From Panicum virgatum (Eukaryota; Streptophyta; Magnoliopsida; Poales; Poaceae), in the NCBI RefSeq assembly GCF_016808335.1, contig NC_053146.1:29303495-29367494 (forward strand): a stretch of DNA of 64,000 bases, in the 5' to 3' direction. The number at the start of each line of letters is the position of its first letter. Position 1 is the first letter of the stretch. This document shows, piece by piece, positions 23,861 to 34,921 of the stretch. The notes beneath the pieces are model-generated. The model was not told the DNA's origin, searched no databases, and saw only the letters and a program-made list of their open reading frames with translations. The position numbers and the translations under genes were made by a program.

Positions 23861-25485
23861 ACATTATTCTTTCTACGTTCAGCAAGCATTAGTCTTCCCT
23901 TTATTCCTTTGGGATCTCTGAATCACATTTATGTTGAACCAACACATTTTGACCAAGTCATCATGGCACAGCTACATGATAAAGGTGTTGGAATCATCAA
24001 ACAAAAATTGGCAGAAGGAGAAGGAAAATATAAATATTTTCGTCTGGACCATAAGGGAGTTTTATGGTTTGAAAGTCGCTTAGTCGTCCCAAAAAATCAC
24101 GAACTCCGGAAGCAAATTCTTGACGAAGCACATCTCTCTAAATTCTCAATGCATCCGGGTAGCACCAAAATGTACCAAGATCTTCGGCAAAATTTTTGGT
24201 GGACCCGAATGAAGAGAGAAATTGCTAAATATGTTGCAGAATGTGACACCTGTCAGAGGATGAAAGCCAGTCATTTGAAAGTTGCTGGAACTCTCCAACC
24301 TCTGCCTATTCCATCCTAGAAATGGGAGGACATCAGTATGGATTTCATTGTGGGCTTATCCAATACTTCACAGAAGCATGATTCTATTTGGGTCATTGTT
24401 GATCGACTCACAAAAACAGCCCATTTCATTCCAATGCACACCACCTATAAGGCCAACAAATATGCGGAGATTTATCTTGATCGCATCGTCTGCCTGCATG
24501 GTGTACCAAAGACGATTATTTCTGATTGTGGTACTCAATTTGTAGCACGTTTTTGGGTACAGCTCCAGGAATCTCTCGGAACCAAATTAATCTGAAGTTC
24601 TGCTTATCATCCGCAGCTGACGGTCAAATAGAAAGGGTAAACCAAATTCTGGAAGATATGCTCAGAGCATGTGTCATCCATTATGACAAGAATTGGGACA
24701 AATGTTTACCGCTGGAAGAGTTTTCATATAATAACAGCTATCAAGCCAGTCTGAAAATGGCACCCTTTGAGGCTTTGTATGGTCGACAGTGTCGAACTCC
24801 TTTGAGCTGGTCACAGACTGGAGAGCGCAAAATATTTGGACCAGAGTTAGTGGTTGAAGCCGAAGAGAAGGTGAAATTAATACAAGAAAATCTGAGGGCA
24901 GCTCAGTCAAGGCAGAAGAGCTATTTTGATAAAAGGAGGAAGCCCTTAAGATTCAAAGTTGGTGACCATGTCTATCTACGAGTCTCACCAACTAAAGGTG
25001 TTCATCGCTTTGGAATCAAAGGAAAATTAGCTCCTCGTTACATCTGACCTTATGAGATCATCGCAGAATGTGGACCAGTAGCTTATCGACTGCGACTTCC
25101 TTTGCAACTTGCCGCAGTCCATGATGTATTTCATATATCTCAGCTCAAGAAGTGTGTCAGAGTTCCTACAGAAATAATTGACCAACAAGAAATTCTCGTG
25201 GAACTGGATCTTTCATACGTGGAACAACCTCTCCGAATCCTTGATTAAAAAGGAAGAGTTACTCGTCGGAAGGTGGTTAAAATGTACAAAATTCAGTGGA
25301 ATCATCACACTGAAGAAGAAGCCACCTGGGAGACTGAAAGCTTTCTCAATCAACAATATCCCGGTTTCCTTGGTTCTACCTCAAGTACCTCCATCCCAAT
25401 CTCTGTTTACCTATTCAAATCTTGGGATGAGATTCTTTTTAGGGTCAGTTGGATCAAATTTTCCCTTCTTTTTAAGGGGATAGGC
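23861..25485 (+). pseudogene. Element E integrase and chromodomain (broken)
   Basis: Zinc-binding region from HLSKFSMHPG to CDTCQ (24130-24255). Core: ISMDFIVGL, IISDCGTQF, and the glutamate in IERVNQ. Stops at 24317 (TAG for TGG), 24594 (TGA), 25045 and 25246, plus a frame change near 24615. The C-terminal part has VGDHVYLRVSP and VFHISQLKKCV. The chromodomain reads KVVKMYKIQWNHH then EEEATWETESFLNQ (about 25270-25355). Chromodomains at this place define chromoviruses and are thought to guide integration to heterochromatin. Confidence 0.9.
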
Positions 25486-26232
25486 TGTGATATCCTATGT
25501 GTTTAAAAGTCATTAATAAGCACTAGAGCAATCGGTTGAATTAATGAGAGGACAAACAATTATTAATGGCCGCAACATACAAATGAAATTCAAATTCAAA
25601 TAGTGGTTTCATCTTGGGATAGCAAATAAAGAAGGTTCTAACTATATTTCATGACCAAATCATCTCACAAGAATGTTGTACACAAAAATTTGGTACACTT
25701 AGTCACATGTGCTTAACTGGAAGTGGACCCAAAATCAACCCAAATAAATAAATAAAATCAATCCTATCGAGGAGCGTTTGAACCTTTTAAAATAACTCAC
25801 AAACTGTTGCTCAAATGAAAAAGTGCCTGAAACAAAAGCTGTAGATCTCGAAAAACTGAACAAAAATAGTATTCAAAAGTTTTTTGTTCGAGGCCATTAA
25901 GAGGGAGAAAAATTGAGTTTACAGAATTGATTTTGAACTTCAATCTATTTACGGTTTTTCCATCCCCTGTGTCTCTCTCTCCTTTCCCTCTCTGTATGCT
26001 CAAGACGGCCGTACGCCATCGCCGGCGCCGGCTGGATGGCGTGCCCGCCCCCTGGCTCGGCCAAGTGGACCCGGCAAACCCACGGTTTTGCAAAACCGCC
26101 CAAACCTGGACTCTCCCCCACGCGGCACGCGTCCAGGATGACACCCCGACACCGCCACCTCGCCGTCGAGCGCCTCCAGTCCGAATAGCCCTTCCCCAGT
26201 ACGCGAACCCTTAACCACGAAGCCAACTGCAC

Positions 26233-26240
26233 TATAAATA
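26233..26240 (+). promoter_or_regulatory. TATA box of E 3' LTR
   Basis: TATAAATA just upstream of the GC-rich exon 1. The same box is found in K (55262) and in the J 3' LTR (46335). Confidence 0.7.
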
Positions 26241-27104
26241 GAGACCTAGGGCTGCCGTGTCGCTTGAGCCGTCGGTTTCCTCTCCGCCCTGCCATTGCCA
26301 TTAGCGCCGGCGAGCTCAAGTTCGCCGTGGCACCGCCCCTCCGCTCCCCATTGCTCGATTGAATCTCACCACCACCTTCCCAAGCCTCCACTGAAGCTCC
26401 CAAGCCGGCCGCACCCTTCCCAGCCCCGCCGGAGTCACCCAGAACCACCGCCGCCTCCTAGGACCTCGATGCGGAGCCCCCTCTCCCAACCCTCCTCTGC
26501 CCGAGCTAACGCCGCAGCGAGCTTCCTCTCGCCGTGGCGCAGCTCGCCGACCCCCTCTCCACCGTATACAATCGCCGGAGACCACCACCGTCGTGCGCCA
26601 CCCTCGCCGGAGATTTGCTCCACGCCGGCAGGCCTCTTCCCGGCCTTCTCCTCGTGTCCCAAGACCACCCACAGGTAGACCTCGATCCCCTCTTTAGTTT
26701 CCCCCAAGAGGCCCTCGCCGCTGGCGACCGGAATCGCCGGATTTTGGCCGGCCGTCGCCCTGTACCCCTCCTCTGTTTTCTAAGTCCAGCCAAGGACCTA
26801 TTGCGAACCAAAAGGACTTAAATGATAGAATCGAGGGCCTGACAGTAAATATGTGTTTCAAGTTTTAGATCTAAAAGCTGCAAACTTGTAAAATGCATAT
26901 AAAATCATAGACAATCATAAAAATGCACACTAAATTTTTCTGAAATCCTTAGAACAAGACCTACAAATTTTGTTACAGTCACATGTTCAGATTTTTCTTC
27001 TATATTAATCCATGATTAAAGTTATTTTAAATGGCACATAATTATTCTAGGAGTTCCACTCAGTATCTGTTGATGATATTTGGCTGGTAAATACTGTGTG
27101 CTAT

Positions 27105-28190
27105 GTCTAGCTTGGTGTAAAATTGTGAGCTCCAGATCACGTATGTAGCTAGATGAAAACCTAGCCTTTGCTAGATCTAGGATAAACATTTGTATTTTTG
27201 TTCTGGTTGTTGCCCTACAAATCTGTGGGTGAAACTTTTTCTGTGTGCTTAGCATACTATGTGAACACAACTATCCAGGTTTGAACATTTTTAGATCTGT
27301 GTAACTAGCTCTGTGATTTAATCCTTAGAAATAACACTATATCATGATAAATAGTTGTTGCATCTGGAAAAATCTGAAAATTTTACCATTGCTTAGTTTT
27401 GAGGGGTCAAACTTACCTGCTAACTTTGAGAGCCAAAAACCTTGTAGCACCAGGGATATTATTTGCTCATGATATCATCTTGTCTAGTTTGTTTATTTTG
27501 CACTGGTCTTAATACTGCATGTTTGTAGATGAAAGTTGAACAAAATCATATCCTAGTTGTGTAGATGCTCCACAAAAATTTTAGGAGTTATTACTTAACA
27601 GAATCTATTCTGAATGTTTATGCTTGTGTTTAAATGAGTAAATACTATGCTGGTTTTATAGCAGGAGATAAATGCTGAGTATCATGTTAACGCTTAGTGT
27701 AGGCTCTGATAAAATTTTGAGAACCAGACACACTCTGCAACTCTCTGTATAATTAGATCTTAATAAATATAGATTTAGTTTGGATAAATTATTGCTTCTG
27801 TATTTTGCATAGAAAAATTATGAAAATTTACAATATGCTCACTAACATATCTCGAACACTGTGTAAAATTTTGAGAACTACTACTGTCATATTTTGTTCT
27901 GTAGAAATAAATCTTGATATGTTCATGTTTAAGTTATCCAATTTATTTATCCTCTTGTCTACCGGATTAAAATCTGAAACAATTACACTAGAGAGTATAA
28001 CATGAATAGAGTCTCCTGTAAAAATTTGAACCCCAGATATGCTGTAAAACTTTCTATACAAATTTATCATGTTATGCACTTGCTCTGTTTAAATGATTTT
28101 TCATGCCTAGATGCTTTACTATTTGTGGCTGAAATTTTTACTACTGGTTCATGCTTATAATACTACCTTGTGTAAAATTTATAGCACCAA
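27105..28190 (+). repeat. Degenerate ~150-bp periodic repeat in LTR intron 1 of E
   Basis: A phrase like GTAAAATTTTGAGAACCAGA recurs at about 27117, 27275, 27423, 27570, 27708, 27861, 28018 and 28170, so the spacing is about 138-158 bp. Between the phrases, words such as ACTCTCTGTA and CTGAATGTTTATGCTTG also recur loosely. It looks like an old tandem array, now diverged. Confidence 0.6.
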
Positions 28191-28439
28191 AAACTGTTCT
28201 TATGGAATGAAATTGTCAAATACCCATATGCATAATGAGTAGAAAATAAAAACCGCCACCTAGTTCATTTTATGAAGTAAAGTGAAGATATGAACTACTC
28301 TATAAATGACTGCCCAGTAAAACAAGTTAAACAAGTACATAATCTAAGTAACACTTTTATTGTACTACAATTTTATCGTGAAGGAAATGAACGTAAATTG
28401 TATCATGTTGTAACAAAGAGCACTTTTGCATTCATATAG

Positions 28440-28598
28440 ATTCTGATCATCTATACGAGGGTATTTATGAGTTGGTGTCTGCGAACGAGAATGAGCCCTA
28501 GGAGTCTCAGCTGAATCTAACTGACTTGAATTTAATTGAATTGAATCAAAACCCGGACCAATGTTCGGAAGAGCCCAAGGTTAAATTTGCTCAGAAAG
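28440..28598 (+). other. Putative LTR exon 2 of element E
   Basis: 159 nt after CATATAG and before AAAG|GCAAGC. In phase 1 it reads DSDHLYEGIYELVSAN and later LNLTDLN and LNQNPDQ, matching the J and K exons at L..G.YEL and LNQ. One TAG interrupts it (NEP-stop-ES), probably from CAG. Confidence 0.55.
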
Positions 28599-29192
28599 GC
28601 AAGCCCCCGATGCATTTAATCCTATTATTTTCGCCTATATATTCATCTATGTTGTACTGTATTTATTTGCGCATTTATGTTTTCAGGAGTTGGATGAAAC
28701 CTTAGATGCATGATCCTAGGTTCCTATGTATTGTTTACCTGGTTTAACTCGACTAGATGCCCTGCTAATTAGGACCAGTAAAAGTCGAGTGGTTTCCTGC
28801 CACTCGCGAGATTATAGGTTTTGACTGCTTTACCACATATTGCAAAAACTATAAGGCATACGGGCGGGGTCAGGGTATTATGTTTCTGGTTGAGACCCTA
28901 TTTGTTTAGTGAAAAGATACTAAGGCCGCAGTGTGTGGTAGCCTTGTTAAGCATTTGAACGTACTAACCACATGCCGAGAAATATGGTAATCGGTAAGCT
29001 TAAATACCTGATCGGACCGTGGAGTGGGACATACCTCCCCACCGTCTTTACTTCTGTTCCATCTAGCTAATGCGCGGGTGCAGAGTACGCTCTGTAGTCG
29101 AGGGCGGTGGGCCTGTCCCGCAACACGAGAAGAAAGGGGAAAAGTTGTGTGAGTGGCGTAGTGCCTCATACGTGTGTGTTAGGTTTCCCTAG

Positions 29193-30580
29193 TGTTGGCG
29201 TTTCTTACGCTCAATAGAATATAGATTTCGCAAGCGCACAGAATCACCGTTGTAGCACTTCACCTTGGAGTATTCCATGGTATTGTATATTTCCTTAGGG
29301 AAGCACTATGGATAAAGAGTAACGAAGAATCGAATGACAAACTTTACTAGGGATATCATCCGACTAACTTAGTGGGGGTAATCCTGATATGATAGATAAG
29401 ATAATGGCCAACGATGACCGTCTGACACAGGAGACTCTACTCCTTACAGAGTTAAGCAGCTGGGAGGACAACGAGCGAGAAAGACTCCAAAAACACTTCT
29501 AAACTATCGAGCTAGCCTCTCTAGACTAAACCTTTGCTTCTAACTAGTTATCGGGAACCTAGAGCTTACTTCGGCGGCTGGAAGAGGAAGGACTTTAGAA
29601 AGGAATGAGAGGGGAGTCCAATGGCAACCTGCAACTACTGCTATGAAAACACCCGAACGTGGTGGACTACAAGGGACGGACAGGGCTGTCACCACCTGCC
29701 GCCTACCACAAAGGTACCATGGGGTGGAACACACTTTCTAGCTAACACTGTGCTCAGACACCACATCTACTCTTGGTGTTAGGATTTCCCTTGTGGCAAG
29801 CAACCTAGGGAACTAACTTGAGCCTCCCTAGTCCGGGCGAGAAAACCCATAAGGTAAGATCCCGATAAACAAGATAGGTACAAAGCCTAAGCTAGAGAAA
29901 TTACTTCCGCACACAAGTAAGATAACTTGGAGAGGTAAATAAATGCGGAATGTAAAGCTGACTCGAAAAGATGAAGAAGATAACTTATATTGATAAATGT
30001 CAAAGGCCGGCCGAGGATTTTTGCTGTTTGGCGCCGACCTTCTCGTGGACGCTCTTGATCTTCTCTAGATGACGGTGTGGGATGCGTTTCTTCAACGCTA
30101 AAAATTGTAGGCCGGCCGGCATCCCCTAGGCCGGCCGGCCTGGGTTCATCACGTCTCGGCCTCCCATTTCACCGACATCTTGATCCAAGGGTGTATGAAG
30201 TCCATAGTGGTGTTCCGGCCCAAAAGATCTCGGTAAGTGGTGCAGGTGGGCCTTTCAATCCATGTGCTAGGCCTTTCGGTCCATTTGATCAAACCAACTT
30301 GCAATCCATGGTTTAGAGGTAATGTGAGCGTGTCACTTCATTCCTGGATCAAAGACATAGTACAGTGTGTAGAGGTGCCAGGTCGGCCGGCCTAGGGGAG
30401 GCCGGTCGGCCTGGGTTTTGGCCCATTTTTCATGATTTTTGGTAGATTAGTTCCTGCCATAACTCATCCAAAACTTGTTGCACTTGTTAGTAATAAGCAA
30501 AATATGTATGGAACATAGTGTGAAGCTCAATTTAATCCCGAGAAGTTGACGGTCATAATGGGAAATAATGGCCGTCAACA
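29193..30580 (-). mobile_element. Element F: solo LTR of an Athila-type element inside the LTR of E
   Basis: 1388 bp. On the minus strand it starts TGTTGACGGCC and ends AAGAAACGCCAACA, with flanks CCTAG and CCTGG (29188-29192, 30581-30585; one mismatch). It has no coding content. It shares with G's LTR a long block with GGACAGGGCTGTCACCACCT and carries two palindrome pairs of the GGCCGGCC type (30109-30145, 30379-30415). It interrupts intron 2 of the E LTR. Confidence 0.85.
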
Positions 30581-30943
30581 CCTGGCCAGGTTAAGAAACT
30601 CGATTCGAATCGTCCGCTTCCCACGGTTTGGGACTGCTTAACACTTTTGCCACATAGAGTAACAAGTGGAATATGATGATGATGAATACTATTGTATGAT
30701 TAATGTTTTCACTACCATGCTTGTTTAGAGATAGTTTCTTATCTAGAATGCTTAAGTGAACTAGAATATGGAAAAGCTAAAATATGAAAATAAGGACCTA
30801 CACTTAGTCGCTTTTTCGGCAAAACAAACCCCTCCAGCAAAAAAAACCTTGCATGTCTAGATAACGGACTAAGGTATATCCAGAGACGGGTAAGCCTTGT
30901 TGAGTATTAGTATACTCAGCCTTGCTTGTGGCTTTGTTTTCAG

Positions 30944-31044
30944 GTATTACTTTTGAAGATGTGTTTGCGGGTGTAATTGCTTTACCTCCGGGTTGGTCTG
31001 TGGAGTGGGTTGTTTCCCCGACCAACACTGACTCTTCAGATTGA
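30944..31044 (+). other. Putative LTR exon 3 of element E with stop codon
   Basis: Follows TTTTCAG. Joined to the G left from exon 2 it reads GITFEDVFAGVIALPP, then GWSVEW, and ends TGA at 31042. J exon 3 has GTNFEDLF and LPPGWSVEW in the same order. In the shared LPPGWSVEW core the two DNA differences are both at third codon positions. Confidence 0.55.
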
Positions 31045-31364
31045 TGTTTCATATTTTTATACTTCCATTGCAAATAATGATACTCTGATGAACTATTGTA
31101 GATAATACCTCTGTAGTACTTGTCTTATTTTCAGAACTGTTTTGTAATAATTAAATTCCGCTGCAACTTTAAGATGTAAGAAATGATCTATGTTGTAATC
31201 TCTGGGCTCACCTTCATGTGGGTGTTGTCTGTTTGATCTTGGAAAGCATGGATTTAATCGAGGCTTCACTCGAGGAACTACCGGTGCGTGCCATTTTGGG
31301 TCAGAGTTGCTTAGCAGCGAAGATCAGAGCACCCGGGCCCAGTCTTTTGGGTGGTTCTGCCACA

Positions 31365-32371
31365 AACTCCTCATCAGAAAATTCAAACTTGTCCTCTGAG
31401 AATTGGAACTCCACGTTGTGGAATGGTGAATCCTCCTTTCCTTGATCAGTGTTGGGCAATGATTCTTCATAAGGATCGGGAGTCGCTACCTCAGATTCTC
31501 CATAAGCATCACTTTCTTCTCTTGATGATGATGAGACATAATCATCCACTGTCGATTCATCGTCGTCAAACATGGGAAAGAAGAAAGGTCGATGATCTTT
31601 GCTGAAGGGTTTAGGATCTGAGGTGGGAGGTTCTGGTTTGGCAATCTTTTGTGGGCAAGATGTTGGAGATTGAACAAAAGTTTTTGCTCTATCAGCGGGA
31701 TCTTGAGATTCTTTAGGCAGAACTTCGTATATTCCAGTACACTCGGTATTCCTGAGGATCCTATCAAGGATGGAATTTCCTTTGCTTACGGTTTTGTGCA
31801 AGAAGGACCCCTCGAAGGCCTTGTCTAAAAAGGTTGCACTATTTGTTCTAAGGCCATAGGCAAAATGTTGTAAGTGTATAGCCTCTGGTATACCCAAGTC
31901 TGGCCCTGAAGAAATTAGCTCAGTATAACGAGACCATGCTGCTCCTAGTGATTCTTCCTCTCGTTGTTCAAAAGAGATAGCTTCCATACGAAGGGCAATG
32001 ATCTTCCTTAAATGGAAGTAGAAGAGACAAAACTTCTCTTTTAGAACATTCCAATCGCCCTCTACACTTCCTAGGGTTATGGAGTACCAATCTTTGGCAG
32101 GACCAGTCAAAGAGAATGGAAAAAGCTTCCATTTGATGGTTTCGTTGTGCATGCCTGGTATTGAGATGATAGAGTAGTTCTGCTCGAATTCACATAGGTG
32201 AGTGTAGGGATTTTCATCCCTGCGCCCCGAAAAACATTGTGATCGAACCATGGCTACGAGACTAGTGGGGATCTCATAGCCTAGTGTAAGGATGGGATGG
32301 CATGAAGGTGGAACCTCTCGATGACTACTACGGCTTGGAGCCGAGAAGTCACGAAGGGTAATGGACTCCAT
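31365..32371 (-). pseudogene. Element G gag (truncated)
   Basis: The likely start is the methionine at 32371 (MESITLRDFSAPSRSS); the frame is open further upstream to 32413. Gag core motifs are FSGRRDENPYTHLCEFEQ, LFPFSLTGPAKDWYS and YGLRTNSATFLDKAFEG with ILDRILRNTECTGIYE, as in grass Athila-type gags. The C-terminal part is acidic and serine-rich with an FFFPMFDDDES stretch. It is open for about 336 residues and then runs into E's LTR, so the zinc knuckle and protease are lost. No stop is seen in the kept part. Confidence 0.85.
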
Positions 32372-32426
32372 GGTAAAGGTGGATGATATAACGATAAACT
32401 TGAATCGATACAAGTACAGCTACCTT

Positions 32427-32444
32427 TCCCCGGCAACAGTGCCA
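32427..32444 (-). other. Primer binding site of element G (tRNA-Asp type)
   Basis: The plus strand reads TCCCCGGCAACAGTGCCA, two mismatches from the tRNA-Asp end seen exactly in C. It lies 7 bp inside the 5' LTR. Confidence 0.75.
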
Positions 32445-32451
32445 GAAAGCT

Positions 32452-34257
32452 TGTTGGCGGTCCTTAGACTCACCTTGGAGTATTCCAGGGTATCGAATCC
32501 TCGAGGAAAAAGAAGTGTACTAGTACTGACTCTTGTTTATCCAAGGGATATGATGGGAGTGAAGAGGTCCAGATAAGATAGGCAGAGGAGGTCTAACGTT
32601 GTCTTGCTAACTACTCCTATCATGAATACTTGACTTGTACTCTAGTTGCTTCGGCGGTTGGAAGAGGAAGGACTTCAGAAAGGGATGAGAGGGGAGTCCA
32701 ACGGCAACCTGCAACTTTTGCTATAAAAACACCCAACACATGGTGGACTACGAAGGACGGACAGGGCTGTCACCACCTGCCGCCTACCACTGCGGTTCCA
32801 TGGGGTGGAACACAACCCAAGGTAACTATCAAGCCTAGGCACCGTGCCTACACTATCAAGTCACTGACTTATGCCTCACGTTAAGGCAAGAAGAAACCCC
32901 AAATAGATAGAACTTGCTACCCACGTAGACAAGGGATCCCACAACTAGAAAGACCAAGTATTCAAGTACTAATAGAGTAAAGGAGAAAAAGCAATATTAC
33001 TGACGAAAGAAGAGGAAATTACTCAAACCGGAGCTTCATTCCTCCAAGGCACAAAGTTGGAGAGGGGCCGACACTCCGGCTCCTCTCCGGACTCTCACCT
33101 CACCTCTCTCCCTATTTTCTAAGATATGTGGAGTGCTACGCTTCTCCTTAGACTTGCTTCAATTCTCCGTGCTTTGGAAGTGAGGTGAGGGCTACTATTT
33201 ATAGTGCTTTGGAGGTCAGTACTTGAGCCAATGCGTGGCTTGTACGCAGGTACATCAGTTGTGTAGCTTCCACATGAAGGATGAGCACGTGGTGTGAAAA
33301 TGTCAGGCTGGTCGGCCTCCCATAGGCCGGCCGGCCACTTGATCCACCGACTTTTGATCAAATGCTCAATATTCCTCCTTGCAATGTCGGTTGGACTAAC
33401 CGCCAACTTGATTCGGTCCGATCAGCCGAAAAGTGAAGCCAGCTGGCCTGGGATTTTCTCCCCAGGCATCGGATCAACTGCCATTGTGTGATGGACGGTG
33501 TGGTGTTGCTCTTCCAAGGCGATTTCACGTCGGTTGGACGTTATCCATGCGAAAGGTGGGCCCTTTGATCCATGTGTCAAGCTCATCCATCCCTCCACTT
33601 GTCTTAAGCTTTATCCAACGGTTGGCATTGATTCTCTTTGTGTTTCTTTGTATGTAGGTGTAGGTCCAACCTTGGATGATCAGCCCAACATCGAACGGCC
33701 ATTTCGGGAGCCCATTGGAGGGGCATATGAGGCCTTTCGGTCTTACTTTCACTTTTGGCTTGCCTCCAAGTGTTTGGGGGTCCATTTGTGAGTCCCCAAG
33801 GCTCTAAGGAAGAGTGGAGGGTCATTTGTGGAGGTGCCAGGCAGGCCGGCCTTGTCCAGGTCGACCGGCCTGACAGGGCCGCGTCGGTGATTTTCCTGGA
33901 GGCGTAATTTTTCCATCCGGACTCCGAATTGGGTGATCCAAGTGTCCATTTTGATCAACTCGATGAGATATTGGACATGGTACTGTAAAATATGTGATTT
34001 GATGAACTTTTGTACCATGTCCAAGTATCATTTGTACCGATACGTCTGAATGAACTTTCATTTGTATGGCCTCACCTGCTACTTCACCAATAATTGTATT
34101 TGTGCACCATTTTACCTATATTTCTTGCAAAACATGGTGGGGCACAAAACTCGTGGAACTCATCAGTTTAAATAGAACTTTATATCAAAACTTCTTCAAG
34201 TTCCCTCATTAATGGAAATGGTTGGCGGCCAAAATGAGCGTATAATGGCCGTCAACA
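32452..34257 (-). repeat. 5' LTR of element G
   Basis: 1806 bp. On the minus strand it runs from TGTTGACGGCCATTATACGC to CCGCCAACA. It shares the block at 32755-32780 with F and A. It has a TATA box at 33196 and palindrome pairs at 33305-33338 and 33838-33872. No coding content supported. Confidence 0.85.
33196..33203 (-). promoter_or_regulatory. TATA box of G LTR
   Basis: Minus-strand TATAAATA, about 100 bp downstream (in element sense) of the GGCCGGCC palindrome pair. Confidence 0.65.
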
Positions 34258-34921
34258 CTTAGGGACCATTAGCTATATGCCAAATTCTCGAAATGTGAAT
34301 TCTGGTTGGACAGTGCGAAATTTCTAGGTCACACTATCTCCAGTGAAAGCATATCAATGGATCCCAGCAAAGTTCAGGCAGTGATGGACTGGAAACCTCC
34401 CACCTCCGTTCATCAAATTCGCAGTTTCCTTGGTTTAGCCGATTACTAGCGTTGCTTTATTCTAGATTTCTCCAGGATTGTGAAACCAATGGCAGAATTG
34501 TTGAAGAAAGGTGTGAAATTTAATTGGGATGCAAAGTGCGATGAAGCTTTCCATACCTTAAGAGTACATCTGACCACAACACAATATTACCTCAACCCAA
34601 CAACAGTAAATCCTACGATGTTTATTGTACACATTGGGCACTGGTCGTGGTTGTGTTCTTATGCAAGATAATAGAGTTATTTCTTATGCTTGCCGAGCTC
34701 TTCGACCGCATGAACTCAATTATCCGACCCATGATCTTGAGCAAGCAGTGGTTATTCATGCTCTCAAGATTTGGAGACACTATCTTATGGGTACTCATTG
34801 CAATATCTATACTGACCACAAGAGTCTCAAATACATTTTCACTCAGAGTGATCTGAATATGCGACAATGGCGATGGCTGGAATTAATCAAAGATTATGAC
34901 CTGGAAGTCCATTATAATCCC
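34258..34921 (+). pseudogene. Element H: end of reverse transcriptase and RNase H (fragment)
   Basis: Starts within RT at [19 protein letters not shown] and continues [19 protein letters not shown], a TAG at 34447 in the GYYRRF region, KPMAELLKKGVKF and [13 protein letters not shown]. After a damaged stretch (34560-34640) it reads [33 protein letters not shown] and [10 protein letters not shown], where I breaks it. The next residues of RNase H resume at 52868 ([17 protein letters not shown]). It is bounded left by G's LTR. The family is that of E and J. Confidence 0.88.

Larger units (their letters stand above)
22227..31364 (+). mobile_element. Element E: 3' part of a Tekay/Del-type chromovirus
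   Basis: From the protease end onward: reverse transcriptase, RNase H, integrase, chromodomain, polypurine tract and a complete 3' LTR carrying solo LTR F. The 5' part lies left of the window, cut off by A. It shares its pol and LTR family with H and J. Its 3' LTR ends in CCACA at 31364, inside the gag frame of G. Confidence 0.9.
25486..31364 (+). repeat. 3' LTR of element E (with F inside)
   Basis: Starts TGTGATATCC after the purine run AAGGGGATAGGC and ends TGGTTCTGCCACA. Without F it is about 4.5 kb. Order: AT-rich upstream part, TATA box at 26233, GC-rich first exon to a possible donor CACAG|GTAGAC at 26671, intron 1 made of ~150-bp periodic repeats, exon 2 (28440-28598), intron 2 holding F, exon 3 (30944-31044), 3' tail. 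It is homologous to the LTRs of J and to K. Confidence 0.9.
31365..34257 (-). mobile_element. Element G: 5' part of an Athila-type retrotransposon
   Basis: On the minus strand: 5' LTR (34257 to 32452), primer site, short leader, gag. Gag is cut at 31365 by the end of E; the rest of G should lie left of the window, beyond E's 5' end. G itself interrupts the reverse transcriptase of H at 34258. Confidence 0.85.

Noticed and set aside
29193..30580. F as a MITE.
   Set aside because: Too long, TG..CA ends, 5-bp flanks, and close similarity to the G LTR over a long block make it a solo LTR.
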